Part shown: piece by piece, positions 43,442-52,766 of the stretch
Position numbering within the stretch: position 1 is the first letter of the stretch
Layout of the letters: every line of letters begins with the position of its first letter
Origin: Dolomitihabitans soli
GTDB taxonomy: Bacteria; Actinomycetota; Actinomycetes; Streptosporangiales; Streptosporangiaceae
DNA length: 64,000 bases
Reading direction: 5' to 3'
Assembly: GCF_022213955.1 (NCBI RefSeq)
Contig: NZ_JAKNTW010000023.1
Span: forward strand, 1 to 64,000
Program-made: the position numbers and the translations under genes
The notes under the pieces: generated by a model
What the model was told of the DNA's origin: nothing
The model's input: the letters and a program-made list of their open reading frames with translations, nothing else
Database searches by the model: none

Positions 43442-43931
43442 CGAGCTCGGGCTCGGGCAGGTCGGGTTCGAGGAAGACCCACTTCTTGTACGACCAGTAG
43501 CGGAACAGGGTGCCCAGCCCGGTGCCGATGATCATGGCGACGTTGTAGCTCACCGGGTCGTGCAGGTTGAGCGTGTAGGTCACGAAGCCCAGCACCAGCA
43601 GCGAGATCAGCAGCCCGATCGCGTTGAGCACGAAGAACAGGATGTATTCCCTGGCGAGGCCGCTCTGCTCCCGGTCACGCCAGGTCCAGAACCGGTTGCC
43701 CAGGTAGGCGAACGTGGCGGCGATGACGGTCGCGACGACCTTCGAGGTCAGTGGGCCGAGATCTATGCCGTACCGCGCGAAGTTGGACACCCCGAAGTCG
43801 ATCACGAAGGCGATCGCCCCGATGGTGCCGAACTTGGCCAGCTCACGCACCAGGACCGCGAACCGGTGGTAAGCGCGTCTGAGAAGCTGCACGTCTCCTG
43901 CACGGTCCTTTCGGTTCGCCGACGGCTCCAT
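43425..43931 (-). CDS. GtrA family membrane protein
   Basis: A 168-residue protein with four membrane helices and the GtrA signature FGTIGAIAFVIDFGVSNF, ATFAYLGNRFWTWRDR and FRYWSYKKWVFLEP. GtrA-like proteins help flip or handle polyprenyl-linked sugars for cell-wall or O-antigen glycosylation. An in-frame GTG at 43940 with GGAAGAG further upstream is an equally possible start (171 residues). Confidence 0.88.
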   Translation of the reverse strand: MEPSANRKDRAGDVQLLRRAYHRFAVLVRELAKFGTIGAIAFVIDFGVSNFARYGIDLGPLTSKVVATVIAATFAYLGNRFWTWRDREQSGLAREYILFFVLNAIGLLISLLVLGFVTYTLNLHDPVSYNVAMIIGTGLGTLFRYWSYKKWVFLEPDLPEPELVTRGR

Positions 43932-44077
43932 CTGAGGCACGGGCGGCTGGCTCTTCCGGTTCAGGCTACCGGGGGAGGAGCCGCCTTCGTACGGGGGTTG
44001 GCGCCGTTGCCGGTGTTCCCCCCATTCAAACCCTAAGAAATGAAATATCAGGGTTTAGGGACAGTTAGGGTCGAACA

Positions 44078-44698
44078 GTGCCTGAATCAATCGTCATGGT
44101 CAGTGATGTCCGGGTAACGCTGGGCGGCAATCCCGTGCTCAGCGGCGTCGGCCTCGCCGCCTCGAAGGGTGAGATCGTCGCCGTGATCGGTGCCAACGGG
44201 ACCGGGAAGTCGACGCTGCTCCGCTGCATCGCCGGACTCCAGTCGCTGGACGCGGGCCGGCTCGACGTCCTCGGCGGACCGCCGGACGACGACGCCGCCT
44301 TCTGGCGCGACGTGGCCATGGTGGGCGACGAACCCGCCTGGTATCCCGGGCTGACTGTCCGAGAGCACCTGGAGATGATGCGCGCCGTACACGACTCGCC
44401 CCGGCTGGAGGTGCCGGCCGTGCTGGCGATGTTCGACCTCGCGGCACGGGCCGACGCCACCCCGCTGAACCTCTCCACCGGCCAGCGCCAGCGGCTGTCC
44501 CTGGCCATGGCGCTGCTGCGGCCGAGCCGGTTGCTGCTGCTCGACGAGCCCGAGCGCGGCCTCGACGCGAACTTCCGGCGGCGGCTCGGCACGATCCTGC
44601 TGGAGTACGCCGAAGCGGGCGGCACCGTGGTGATGGCCACCCACGACCCCCTGCTGGCCGAGGACACCTCCGCCCGCCAGATCGTGCTCGCGGCATGA
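44078..44698 (+). CDS. ABC transporter ATP-binding protein
   Basis: A 206-residue ATPase: Walker A GANGTGKST, signature LNLSTGQRQRLSLAMALL (STGQR for SGGQ), Walker B LLLLDEPERGLD and switch ATHDP. GTG 44078 is used; ATG 44096 would shorten it by six residues. The region just upstream (44028-44070) contains AAACCCT/AGGGTTT inverted repeats that may be promoter elements. Its stop overlaps the start of the membrane partner (ATGA). Exporter of unknown substrate. Confidence 0.9.
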   Translation: MPESIVMVSDVRVTLGGNPVLSGVGLAASKGEIVAVIGANGTGKSTLLRCIAGLQSLDAGRLDVLGGPPDDDAAFWRDVAMVGDEPAWYPGLTVREHLEMMRAVHDSPRLEVPAVLAMFDLAARADATPLNLSTGQRQRLSLAMALLRPSRLLLLDEPERGLDANFRRRLGTILLEYAEAGGTVVMATHDPLLAEDTSARQIVLAA

Positions 44699-46194
44699 CC
44701 GGCGGGGTGGGCGGGGTGCCGGCCGTACGGGCGTTCATCCGGTCGAAGCGGCGCAGACCGTCGAGCTGGTCGGATCGCTACGCCATGCTGTTCGGGCTGG
44801 TCCTGGTGGGTGCGACGGTCGCCCAGCCGGTCTCGGCGGCGATCGCCGCCGCCGCGCGCCAGGCCGACCCGTCCCGGATGGGCGCGGGCATCGTGCTGCT
44901 CGCCCTGGCGTACCTCTGTCTCCTGGGCCTCGCCCGGATGTTCGGGCCGGTCGCGCTGCCGGCCGCGGACGCCGCCTGGATGGTGCTGTCGCCGCTGCCG
45001 CGCCGGGGCGTGCTCGGCAAGTCGGCGGGCATCCTGCTGGCGGTCTCCCTGACGGCCGGGCTGGTGCTCGGTCTCGCGGCGTTCGCCGTGTTCGGGGCGG
45101 GGGACCAGGTCGTCTGGCGGCTGGCGGCGGCGCTTCTGCTCGGCGTGTCCGCGACGGCGGGAGGCATGGCGACGGCCGTGCTCGCCCAGTCGTCGCAGCC
45201 CTGGGACTCCTGGCTGACCCTCACCATGGCCGCCGCCGCGACCGTCGCCGCCCTGGCCGCGCTGCTCGAGGCGGGACCGGGACGTCAGCTCCTGACCGCC
45301 GTGGCCGCCGCTCCCGCGTCCGCGAGCGCCGCACTCGCCGGCCTCGCCGCCGCGACCGCCGCCCTCCTCGTACGGCTCGCCTGGCGGTCACTGGACCGCA
45401 TCCCCACCCGTACCCTGCTGGCCGCCTCCACCCGCGTGGGCCACGTGGCCACCGCGACCGTGAGCATGGATCCCGGGGCGCTCACCTGGATCGCCGAGGA
45501 CAACCACTGGCGCGGCCGGGCCCTGCGCTCGCGGCCGTGGCCTGCGCTGCCCGCACCGCTCGCTCTGGCCTGGCAGGACTGGCGCAGGCTCGCCAGGCGC
45601 CCCCGGCGAGCGGCCGCGTTGCTCGCCACCGCCGTGCTGCCCGCCGTGGCCGCCCAGGCGGGCGGGGGACTCGCCCCGCCGGTGACGGTTCTCGTCACGG
45701 TGGCCGGCGGACTGGCCGTCGCGGCCACGGCGGCGTCGGGCGCGCGGCGCGACGGGGACAACCCGAGCCTCGCCCGCCTGCTCGGCGTGGACCGGCGCGC
45801 CGCGCTCGCCGCCCGCGCGGTGCTGCCCGCGCTGCTGGTCGCCAGCTGGCTCACGCTCGCGCTCGGCGGGCTGCTCGCGGCGGGCGCGCTGACCGGCGGG
45901 CCGTGGTGGCTGTTCGGCCCGCTCGCCGCGCCGGCCCTGGCCGCCGGGGCGCTGCGGGCGGCCCGCCGGCGGCCGATCGACCATTCGATGCCGGTCATCG
46001 ACACACCCGGCGGGGCGATCCCCACCGGCCCGGCCCTCTGGGCGCTGACCGGAGTCGATCTCGCCGCCCTCGGCACTCTGCCCCTGGTGGTGGCGCTCGT
46101 CTTCCAGCCGGGCGCACTCGGCGGGTTCCTGGTGGCGCAGGCGGTCACCGGTGCGGCCGTCCTGGCCGGTTATCTCATCCGTGCCGCCAGGTAG
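44695..46194 (+). CDS. Multispanning ABC-associated membrane protein (DUF6297-like)
   Basis: A 499-residue, strongly Ala/Leu-rich protein with about ten to twelve hydrophobic helices, basic N-terminus (RAFIRSKRRRPSSWSDRYAM) and a central soluble stretch (DPGALTWIAEDNHWRGRALRSR). I recognise the pattern as the actinobacterial DUF6297 membrane partner of short ABC ATPases, with limited certainty. It is coupled to the ATPase gene by ATGA, so the pair is one exporter. The genome neighbourhood before purK is shared by many actinomycetes (recalled). Confidence 0.75.
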   Translation: MTGGVGGVPAVRAFIRSKRRRPSSWSDRYAMLFGLVLVGATVAQPVSAAIAAAARQADPSRMGAGIVLLALAYLCLLGLARMFGPVALPAADAAWMVLSPLPRRGVLGKSAGILLAVSLTAGLVLGLAAFAVFGAGDQVVWRLAAALLLGVSATAGGMATAVLAQSSQPWDSWLTLTMAAAATVAALAALLEAGPGRQLLTAVAAAPASASAALAGLAAATAALLVRLAWRSLDRIPTRTLLAASTRVGHVATATVSMDPGALTWIAEDNHWRGRALRSRPWPALPAPLALAWQDWRRLARRPRRAAALLATAVLPAVAAQAGGGLAPPVTVLVTVAGGLAVAATAASGARRDGDNPSLARLLGVDRRAALAARAVLPALLVASWLTLALGGLLAAGALTGGPWWLFGPLAAPALAAGALRAARRRPIDHSMPVIDTPGGAIPTGPALWALTGVDLAALGTLPLVVALVFQPGALGGFLVAQAVTGAAVLAGYLIRAAR

Positions 46195-46205
46195 GCTGGG
46201 GCGAC

Positions 46206-47360
46206 GTGAGCAGCCCTAACATGCCCGTCGTCGGAATCATCGGAGCCGGCCAGCTGGCCAGGATGACCCAGCAGGCCGCCATCGCGCTCGGGATCGAGCT
46301 GCGCCTGCTCGCATCCTCGCCCGAGGAGAGCGCCGCCCGGGTCATCTCCGACGTGCGACTCGGCGACCATCGCGACCTCAGTGACCTTCGTGACCTGGCC
46401 AAGGGATGCGATGCGATCACCTTCGACCACGAACACGTGCCGACCGGGCACATCGAGGCCCTCGCCGCCGACGGCCACGCCGTACACCCCGGAGCGGGCG
46501 CTCTCGTGCACGCCCAGGACAAGGCGGTCATGCGTGAGCGGCTGACCGCGATCGGCGCGCCCTGCCCGGCGTGGCGGCGGGTCGAGTCGGCCGCCGAGAT
46601 CGAGGCGTTCGGCGCGGAGCACGGCTGGCCCGTGGTGCTCAAGGCGGTGCGCGGAGGGTACGACGGGCGCGGCGTCTGGGTCTGCCCGTCCGCCGAGGCG
46701 CTGCCGGCCCTGGCGGACGAGGTGCTGGGCAGCGGGGTGCCGCTGATGGCCGAGGCGTTCGTGCCGTTCGAGCGCGAGCTGGCGGTGCTGGTCGCGCGCT
46801 CGCCGCACCGCCAAGGCGTCAGCTACCCGGTGGTGGAGACGGTCCAGCGCGACGGGATCTGCGTGGAGGTGCTCGCGCCCGCCCCCGGGCTCGACCCCGA
46901 GCAGGCGGCGGTGGCCCAGCGGATCGCCCTGACGATCGCGAACGAGCTGGACGTGACCGGGCTGCTCGCGGTCGAGATGTTCCAGACGGCCTCCGGGCTG
47001 CTGGTCAACGAGCTGGCCATGCGCCCGCACAACAGCGGGCACTGGACCATCGAGGGCGCCCGCACCTCACAGTTCGAGCAGCACCTGCGCGCCGTGCTGG
47101 ACCTCCCGCTCGGCGCCCCGACCATGACCGCTCCCGTCGTGGTGATGGCCAACGTCCTCGGTGGCGACGACCCCGACGTCTACGCCCGCTACGAGCACGT
47201 CATGGCCCACGACCCCGGCATCAAGGTGCACTTCTACGGCAAGGACGTGCGCCCCGGCCGCAAGATCGGCCATGTCACCGCCCTCGGCGACGACCTCGAA
47301 ACCGTCCGCGCCCGTGCCCGGCACGCCGCGACCTACCTCTCCGAAGGGATCTACACGTGA
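46206..47360 (+). CDS. purK: N5-carboxyaminoimidazole ribonucleotide synthase
   Basis: A 384-residue ATP-grasp enzyme of purine biosynthesis, converting AIR to N5-[21 protein letters not shown] is the N-terminal signature; [17 protein letters not shown] is the ATP-grasp loop and [15 protein letters not shown] the metal/ATP-binding motif. The GTG at 46206 was taken; ATG 46221 is a shorter alternative. The stop overlaps the GTG of purE, the next enzyme. Confidence 0.96.
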   Translation: MSSPNMPVVGIIGAGQLARMTQQAAIALGIELRLLASSPEESAARVISDVRLGDHRDLSDLRDLAKGCDAITFDHEHVPTGHIEALAADGHAVHPGAGALVHAQDKAVMRERLTAIGAPCPAWRRVESAAEIEAFGAEHGWPVVLKAVRGGYDGRGVWVCPSAEALPALADEVLGSGVPLMAEAFVPFERELAVLVARSPHRQGVSYPVVETVQRDGICVEVLAPAPGLDPEQAAVAQRIALTIANELDVTGLLAVEMFQTASGLLVNELAMRPHNSGHWTIEGARTSQFEQHLRAVLDLPLGAPTMTAPVVVMANVLGGDDPDVYARYEHVMAHDPGIKVHFYGKDVRPGRKIGHVTALGDDLETVRARARHAATYLSEGIYT

Positions 47361-47890
47361 GCGAGCCCCAGGCCGGGCCCCAGGTCGGGATCGTGATGGG
47401 CAGCGACTCCGACTGGCCGGTGATGAAGCTCGCCGCCGAAGCGCTCGCGGAGTTCGGCGTGCCGTTCGAGGCCGACGTGGTCTCCGCGCACCGGATGCCC
47501 GCCGAGATGATCGAGTACGGCACGCAGGCCGCCGACCGGGGGCTCCGGGTGATCATCGCCGGCGCCGGCGGGGCCGCCCACCTGCCCGGCATGCTCGCCT
47601 CGGTGACGCCGCTCCCGGTGATCGGCGTCCCCGTCCCGCTGAAGTACCTCGACGGGATGGACTCGCTGCTGTCGATCGTGCAGATGCCCGCCGGGGTCCC
47701 GGTGGCCACCGTCGCCATCGGCGGCGCCAGGAACGCGGGGCTGCTGGCCGTACGGATCCTGGCGGCCGCGGACCCCGCCCTGCGCTCCCGGATGCTCGAC
47801 TTCCAGGACACCCTCAAGGCTCAGGCCCACGCCAAGGGCGAGAAGCTCAGGGCCGAGGCGGCGGACTACGGGCGGCCCGGGGCGGAGTAG
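47357..47890 (+). CDS. purE: N5-carboxyaminoimidazole ribonucleotide mutase
   Basis: A 177-residue class I PurE that rearranges N5-CAIR to [29 protein letters not shown] (catalytic His) and [16 protein letters not shown] are diagnostic. GTG 47357 overlaps the purK stop. Directly after its stop begins a GC-rich repeat tract. Confidence 0.96.
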   Translation: MSEPQAGPQVGIVMGSDSDWPVMKLAAEALAEFGVPFEADVVSAHRMPAEMIEYGTQAADRGLRVIIAGAGGAAHLPGMLASVTPLPVIGVPVPLKYLDGMDSLLSIVQMPAGVPVATVAIGGARNAGLLAVRILAAADPALRSRMLDFQDTLKAQAHAKGEKLRAEAADYGRPGAE

Positions 47891-48237
47891 CGGCCTGGGG
47901 CTGCGGGCGGCCCGAGGCCCAAGACCGGCGAGGGCCACCCGAGGCCAGGCTTACCCGGGCCCAAGGGCCACCCGAGGATCTGAACGGTCTGCCCGAGGCC
48001 CGAGCCCCAAGGACCAAGGCCCGAGCCCCAAAGACCAAGGCCCGAGGGCCAAGGGCCAAGGCCCGAGGGCCACCCGAGGCCCGGGGCTTACCCGGTGGCC
48101 CAAGGCTTACCGGGGCCAAAGGGCCACCTGAGGCCGAAGCTTTACCCGGGGCCCAAAGGCTTCGCCCGAGGCGGCCCGAGGCGGGTGGTGTGCGGCCTGA
48201 TGGTGGCGGTCGCCCAGGAGTCGGTGGGTTCGTGGGG
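47891..48237. repeat. Low-complexity GC-rich repeat tract between purE and ugd, with 21-bp tandem units
   Basis: About 350 bases built from variants of GCCCGAGGCC and GGCTTACCCGGGGCCC. Three 21-bp units, GCCCGAGCCCCAAGGACCAAG and variants, stand head-to-tail at 47998-48018, 48019-48039 and 48040-48060, followed by a partial fourth. Other motif copies, such as GGGCCACCCGAGG, are scattered at 47934, 47966 and 48067. The tract fills exactly the space between two convergent stop codons. Open frames run through it but have no family similarity. Confidence 0.9.
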
Positions 48238-49551
48238 TTATGGGCGGCCCAGGGCGCGGTAGTGCCAGCCTGCGGCGCGCCAGGTTTCGGCGTCGAGCGC
48301 GTTGCGGCCATCGACGATCTTGCGGGTGGACACGACCGCGCCCAGGGCCTCCGGGTCGAGGTCGATGAACTCCTGCCACTCGGTCAGCAACAGCACGACG
48401 TTGGCGCCACGGGCGGCGTCCATGGCCGAGGAGCCGTAGGACAGCTCCGGGTGCGCCCTGCGCGCGTTGTCCAGGGCGACCGGGTCGTAGATCGTCACCT
48501 GGCCGCCCTGCTGCCCGATCGTGACGGCCACGTCGAGGGCGGGGGAGTCGCGGATGTCGTCGGAGTTGGGCTTGAAGGCGGCGCCCAGCACGCCGACGGT
48601 GCACCCGTGGAAGGAACCTCCGGCGAGGTCGCGGGCGAGGTCGACCATCCTGGCGCGGCGTCGCATGTTGATCTCGTCGACCTCGCGCAGAAACGTCAGC
48701 GCCTGGTCGGCGCCCAGCTCGCCGGCCCGCGCCATGAACGCCCTGATGTCCTTGGGCAGGCACCCCCCGCCGAAGCCGAGGCCGGGGTTGAGGAACTTGC
48801 CGCCGATCCGCTCGTCGTAGGAGAGCGCGAGCGAGAGTTGCTGGACGTCGGCGTGCGCCGACTCGCACACCTCGGCCATCGCGTTGATGAACGAGATCTT
48901 GGTCGCCAGGAACGCGTTGGCGGCACTCTTGACCAGCTCGGACGTCGGAAGGTCGGTGACGATCACCGGCACGTCGCCGAGCGGTGAGTAGAGGTCGCGC
49001 AGGATCTTCTCGGCCTTGTCGCTGGTCACGCCGAGCACGATCCGGTCGGGGTGCAGGGTGTCGTGCACCGCGAACCCCTCGCGCAGGAACTCGGGATTCC
49101 AGGCCAGCTCCACCAGCGGGCCGGCGGGCGCCAGCCGTACGAGCTTGTCGGCCAGGCGCTGCGCGGTGCCCACCGGCACGGTGGACTTGCCCACCACCAG
49201 GCACTCGCGGGTGAGATACGGCGCCAGCGACTCGACCACGGCGTCGAGGTAGGACACGTCGGCGGCGTTCTCGCCCTTCTTCTGCGGTGTACCCACGCAG
49301 ACGAAGTGCACGTCGCCGAACTCGGCCGCCTCCTCGAAGGAGGTCGTGAAGCGCAGCCGCCCGGAGTCGAGGTTGCGGCGCAGCACCTCCTGCAGGCCGG
49401 GTTCGTGGATGGGAAGCTCACCGTTGCGCAATCGCTCGATCTTGGCCGCGTCGATGTCGAGGCCGAGGACCTCGAAGCCCAGTTCGGCCATGCTGGCCGC
49501 GTGTGTGGCACCGAGATAACCGGTTCCCAGAACCGTGAGGCGATATGGCAC
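48238..49551 (-). CDS. ugd: UDP-glucose 6-dehydrogenase
   Basis: A 437-residue enzyme making UDP-glucuronate for envelope polysaccharides. Rossmann motif VLGTGYLGATHAASMAELG; STVPVGT; the catalytic cysteine in NPGLGFGGGCLPKDI; second domain VGVLGAAFKPNSDDIRDSP. GTG 49551 has GAGGAG eight bases upstream and matches the family start. It could supply sugars for the polymers made by the GtrA, GT2 and LCP genes nearby. Confidence 0.96.
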   Translation of the reverse strand: MPYRLTVLGTGYLGATHAASMAELGFEVLGLDIDAAKIERLRNGELPIHEPGLQEVLRRNLDSGRLRFTTSFEEAAEFGDVHFVCVGTPQKKGENAADVSYLDAVVESLAPYLTRECLVVGKSTVPVGTAQRLADKLVRLAPAGPLVELAWNPEFLREGFAVHDTLHPDRIVLGVTSDKAEKILRDLYSPLGDVPVIVTDLPTSELVKSAANAFLATKISFINAMAEVCESAHADVQQLSLALSYDERIGGKFLNPGLGFGGGCLPKDIRAFMARAGELGADQALTFLREVDEINMRRRARMVDLARDLAGGSFHGCTVGVLGAAFKPNSDDIRDSPALDVAVTIGQQGGQVTIYDPVALDNARRAHPELSYGSSAMDAARGANVVLLLTEWQEFIDLDPEALGAVVSTRKIVDGRNALDAETWRAAGWHYRALGRP

Positions 49552-49671
49552 GTCCGCTCTCCTCTCCACTTACCCAATCATCGCGGTCGGGTTGCCGAGG
49601 CATGTTACCGGCCCCACTACTTTCCCCGGGCTGCGGGGACACACATTGTTGGACGTCCTACTATCTGTTGC

Positions 49672-50838
49672 ATGAGCAGCTTCCCTCTCTATGCGCCCGC
49701 CGAAGAGCACGAGATGCTCCGCGAGGCCGTGCGGGCCCTCGCCGACCAGAAGATCGCTCCCCGCGCGGCCGAGGCCGACGAGACGGGAGAGTTCCCGTGG
49801 GAGGTCTATAAGGACCTCGTCGCGGCCGACTTCCACGCCGTGCACGTGCCCGAGGAGTACGGCGGGGCGGGGGCGGACGCGCTCGCCACGGTGATCGTCA
49901 TCGAGGAGGTCGCCCGCGCCTGCGCCTCCTCCTCGCTGATCCCGGCCGTCAACAAGCTGGGCACCGTGCCGCTGCTGCTCAGCGCGTCTCCGGAGCTCAA
50001 GGAGAAGTATCTCGCCCCGGTCGCCCGCGGTGACGCGATGTTCTCCTACGCGCTCTCGGAGCCGGAGGCCGGCAGCGACGCGGCCGCGATGAAGACCCGC
50101 GCCGTCCTCGACGGCGACCACTACGTGCTCAACGGCACCAAGATGTGGATCACTAACGCGGGGGTGTCGGAGTTCTACACGACGATGGCCGTCACCGACC
50201 CGTCGGCCGGCGCGCGCGGCATCTCCGCCTTCGTCGTGGAGAAGTCGGACGAGGGCGTCTCGTTCGGTGCGAAGGAGCGGAAACTCGGCATCAAGGCGTC
50301 GCCGACCCGCCAGGTCATCTTCGACAACGTGCGCATCCCCGCGTCACGCATGATCGGCGAGCCCGGCACCGGCTTCAAGACCGCCCTCGCCACCCTCGAC
50401 CACACCCGCATCACCATCGCCGCCCAGGCTCTCGGCATCGCCCAGGGCGCCCTCGACCACGCGGTCGGCTACGTCAAGGAGCGCAAGCAGTTCGGCAAGG
50501 CCATCGCCGAGTTCCAGGGCCTGCAGTTCATGATCGCTGACATGGCCATGAAGCTCGAAGCCGCCCGCCAGCTCACCTACGCCGCGGCCGCCAAGTCGGA
50601 GCTGGCCATGCACGGCACCCCCGTCCGCGACCTCACCTTCTTCTCCAGCGCCGCCAAGTGCGCCGCCTCCGACGCCGCCATGGACATCACCACCGACGCG
50701 GTCCAGCTCCTCGGCGGCTACGGCTACACCCGCGACTACCCCGTCGAGCGCATGATGCGCGACGCCAAGATCACCCAGATCTACGAGGGCACCAACCAGA
50801 TCCAGCGCATGGTCATGGCCAGGCAGATCCTCAAGTAG
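49672..50838 (+). CDS. Acyl-CoA dehydrogenase
   Basis: A 388-residue flavoenzyme for the first step of fatty- or branched-acyl-CoA oxidation. FAD/acyl-CoA-binding ALSEPEAGSDAAAMKTRA, WITNAGVSEFY, LLGGYGYTRDYPVERMMRDAKI and the catalytic glutamate in IYEGTNQIQ are all present. ATG 49672 opens the conserved sequence. The last 83 bases are duplicated 1.9 kb downstream. Confidence 0.95.
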   Translation: MSSFPLYAPAEEHEMLREAVRALADQKIAPRAAEADETGEFPWEVYKDLVAADFHAVHVPEEYGGAGADALATVIVIEEVARACASSSLIPAVNKLGTVPLLLSASPELKEKYLAPVARGDAMFSYALSEPEAGSDAAAMKTRAVLDGDHYVLNGTKMWITNAGVSEFYTTMAVTDPSAGARGISAFVVEKSDEGVSFGAKERKLGIKASPTRQVIFDNVRIPASRMIGEPGTGFKTALATLDHTRITIAAQALGIAQGALDHAVGYVKERKQFGKAIAEFQGLQFMIADMAMKLEAARQLTYAAAAKSELAMHGTPVRDLTFFSSAAKCAASDAAMDITTDAVQLLGGYGYTRDYPVERMMRDAKITQIYEGTNQIQRMVMARQILK

Positions 50839-50852
50839 CCCATGACCAGAGG

Positions 50853-50886
50853 GAACCCCGCCTCGATCCGATCACGGGCGGGGTTC
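50853..50886 (+). terminator. Terminator after the acyl-CoA dehydrogenase gene
   Basis: GAACCCCGCC (50853-50862) pairs perfectly with GGCGGGGTTC (50877-50886), loop 14 bases, followed by GTTCC. Confidence 0.75.
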
Positions 50887-50904
50887 GTTCCGCGACGAGG
50901 CCCG

Positions 50905-51000
50905 CTACAAGAGGGGGCCGATCGACGCGCCCTGCGGCGTCCCCGATCAGGAAGACCCGGCCGGGATCGGTAGCTGCGGGCTGGGCGAACACCGGCTGAT
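50905..51000 (-). pseudogene. Possible remnant of an FAD-dependent monooxygenase
   Basis: The minus-strand frame across 50931-50964 reads GRVFLIGDAAGR, very like the GRVFLxGDAAH motif near the C-terminal FAD site of class A flavin monooxygenases. No other part of such an enzyme is visible and the frame has no plausible start, so if real it is a fragment. A chance match cannot be excluded. Confidence 0.25.
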
Positions 51001-51074
51001 TCTGGATATCTGTCTGTGCCGTTCGGGACCGGGCACGGCGGACTCGCTCGCCCGCCGATCTCCCCGACGGATCG

Positions 51075-52538
51075 TCAGCGGGGAATGTACGCGTACCACG
51101 TGCCGGGCCGTACTTCTGGCAGTCGCCGTCGCTCCCAGGTCTGGAGGAACGGTGCCGGGATCGAACGGCCCTTGTCGACGGCGACCACGCGCTTTCCCGC
51201 GTGCTGGGCACCGAGCACGGGCGCCGGCACCTCGCTGTCCTGCGGCCAGTGCAAGACGGTGTGCGACTCGCACCCCGCCCGGTAAGCGATCATCACCGCG
51301 CGCTCGCCGTACACGAGGCAAGGCCGGTGGACGGCGAACGCGGTCAACGCGCCGGCGGCCTCGACGTCGGCCTGCCGCGTGGACAGTCGCAGCGAGACGA
51401 GCTTCTCGAGCGTCAGGCCCTGCAGGACGAACTGAGCGAGGAAACCGGCGGCCACGAGACCGGCACCGGCACGGCGAGCCGCTCGCAGGCGTGGTCCTTC
51501 CAGCAGCCAGAGGGCGCTGTGCGCGATCGGGAACGCCAGCAGCGCGTACGTGGGAAGCAGGAACCGGGGCGCCGCGTAGCCGACCAGGAAGATGTACGGC
51601 ACGGCCAGCGACAGGCCGGCGACGGCCGGCAGCACGCACTCGGCCAGGCGTTCACGGCGTCCCGCCGCGTACAGACCGAGCAGGACGAGGACGGGGATCG
51701 CGCCCCACCAAAGCAGCCAGGGCAGCTCGACGGGGCCGCAGTGCACGGGAGGCCGGCAGAGCAACGGCCCGTTGAGCGCGCGAGCGTGCTCGTAGAGCGA
51801 GACGTGCAGGCCGGTCTCGTTCGCCGCTCCGGCGGCCCGCCAGCGAGCGGCCGGCCCGCCGAAGCGCACGAACGCCTCGATGATCCAGTCGGCCCAACCG
51901 GCCACCAGGCCCACGACGAGGGCGCCCCCCACTCCGGCCCGCCGCCATCCCGGCTTGGCGAGCGCCACCGCGAGCGGGAGGACGAGCCAGACACTGTCCG
52001 GCGGGCGAAGCAGGGCCACCGCGGCCACGCTCACCGCCAGCCCTATCACCGGCCCCCGCCCGCTCTCCGGCCGCATGCAGCGCAGGAAGAAGCCGACGGC
52101 GGCCACCGCCCCGAACGCCACCCACATGTTCGGCATGGCCGCGTTCCCGTAGAACAACGACAGCCACAGGGACGCGAACAGCAGGGCGGCGATGGGCGCC
52201 AGCGCTCCGGGGCGCACCCGCAGCCAGGTTCCGAACGACGCGTACAGCGCCACGGCCGACAGCAGGCTCAGATAGATCCGCAGCGCGTCCGTCGACGAGG
52301 TGAGCAGCACAATCGGGGCGACGATCAGGGTGATTCCCCGGGCGCGAGGCGCGATGAACTCGGTGGCGGGCCCGCGGGGATCGACCTGGCTGACGTAGAC
52401 GACCTCGTCCCACCCCAGCCCCATCCTGGAAGTGACCCCGACCAACTGGACGATCCCGTAGCAGACGGCCACCAGAATCAGCAGCGTGCGCCCTGGATCG
52501 GCCGACAGCCACGAACGAAGCGATTTGCTTGATCCCAC
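51075..52538 (-). CDS. GT39-like membrane glycosyltransferase (dolichyl-phosphate-mannose mannosyltransferase-like)
   Basis: A 487-residue polytopic membrane protein with about ten helices. The first extracytoplasmic loop has GLGWDEVVYVSQ, resembling the acidic catalytic loop of ArnT/PMT-type GT-C enzymes, and a second periplasmic part is at the C-terminus (TWYAYIPR). Such enzymes use polyprenyl-phosphate sugars to modify proteins or lipids outside the membrane. The family assignment rests on topology and the loop. It stands alone between gene remnants. Confidence 0.7.
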   Translation of the reverse strand: MGSSKSLRSWLSADPGRTLLILVAVCYGIVQLVGVTSRMGLGWDEVVYVSQVDPRGPATEFIAPRARGITLIVAPIVLLTSSTDALRIYLSLLSAVALYASFGTWLRVRPGALAPIAALLFASLWLSLFYGNAAMPNMWVAFGAVAAVGFFLRCMRPESGRGPVIGLAVSVAAVALLRPPDSVWLVLPLAVALAKPGWRRAGVGGALVVGLVAGWADWIIEAFVRFGGPAARWRAAGAANETGLHVSLYEHARALNGPLLCRPPVHCGPVELPWLLWWGAIPVLVLLGLYAAGRRERLAECVLPAVAGLSLAVPYIFLVGYAAPRFLLPTYALLAFPIAHSALWLLEGPRLRAARRAGAGLVAAGFLAQFVLQGLTLEKLVSLRLSTRQADVEAAGALTAFAVHRPCLVYGERAVMIAYRAGCESHTVLHWPQDSEVPAPVLGAQHAGKRVVAVDKGRSIPAPFLQTWERRRLPEVRPGTWYAYIPR

Positions 52539-52653
52539 CTGCTTTTCTTAGCGCCGGTCCCCTCCGGCGGACGGACATGCCGACGAGGCTTGCCAGAAGC
52601 GATGCACAATCATGAAGCTCCATGGCAGGCACGGGGAAACCGAACCAGCCGGG

Positions 52654-52736
52654 TGCGCGACGCCGAGATCGCCCAGATCTACGAGGGCACCGACCAGATC
52701 CAGCGCATGGTCATGGCCAGGCAGATTCTCAAGTGA
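52654..52736 (+). pseudogene. Duplicated 3' end of an acyl-CoA dehydrogenase gene
   Basis: 83 bases align without gaps to 50756-50838, the end of the intact acyl-CoA dehydrogenase, with only a handful of substitutions. It still reads DAEIAQIYEGTDQIQRMVMA in frame, ending in TGA instead of TAG. Nothing upstream continues the gene. It is the remains of a lost paralog or of a partial duplication. Confidence 0.9.
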
Positions 52737-52766
52737 GGGGTGCCCGGCGAGACCGGGACTGTGAGA

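Noticed and set aside
44028-44070. AAACCCT/AGGGTTT and CCCTAA/TTAGGG words before the ABC ATPase gene considered as telomere-like repeats.
   Set aside because: Only a few short copies in inverted and direct orientation; more likely promoter or operator elements, noted under that gene.
47161-48987. Long plus-strand frame through purE, the 21-bp repeats and ugd.
   Set aside because: It overlaps two certain genes out of frame or antisense and has only low-complexity sequence.
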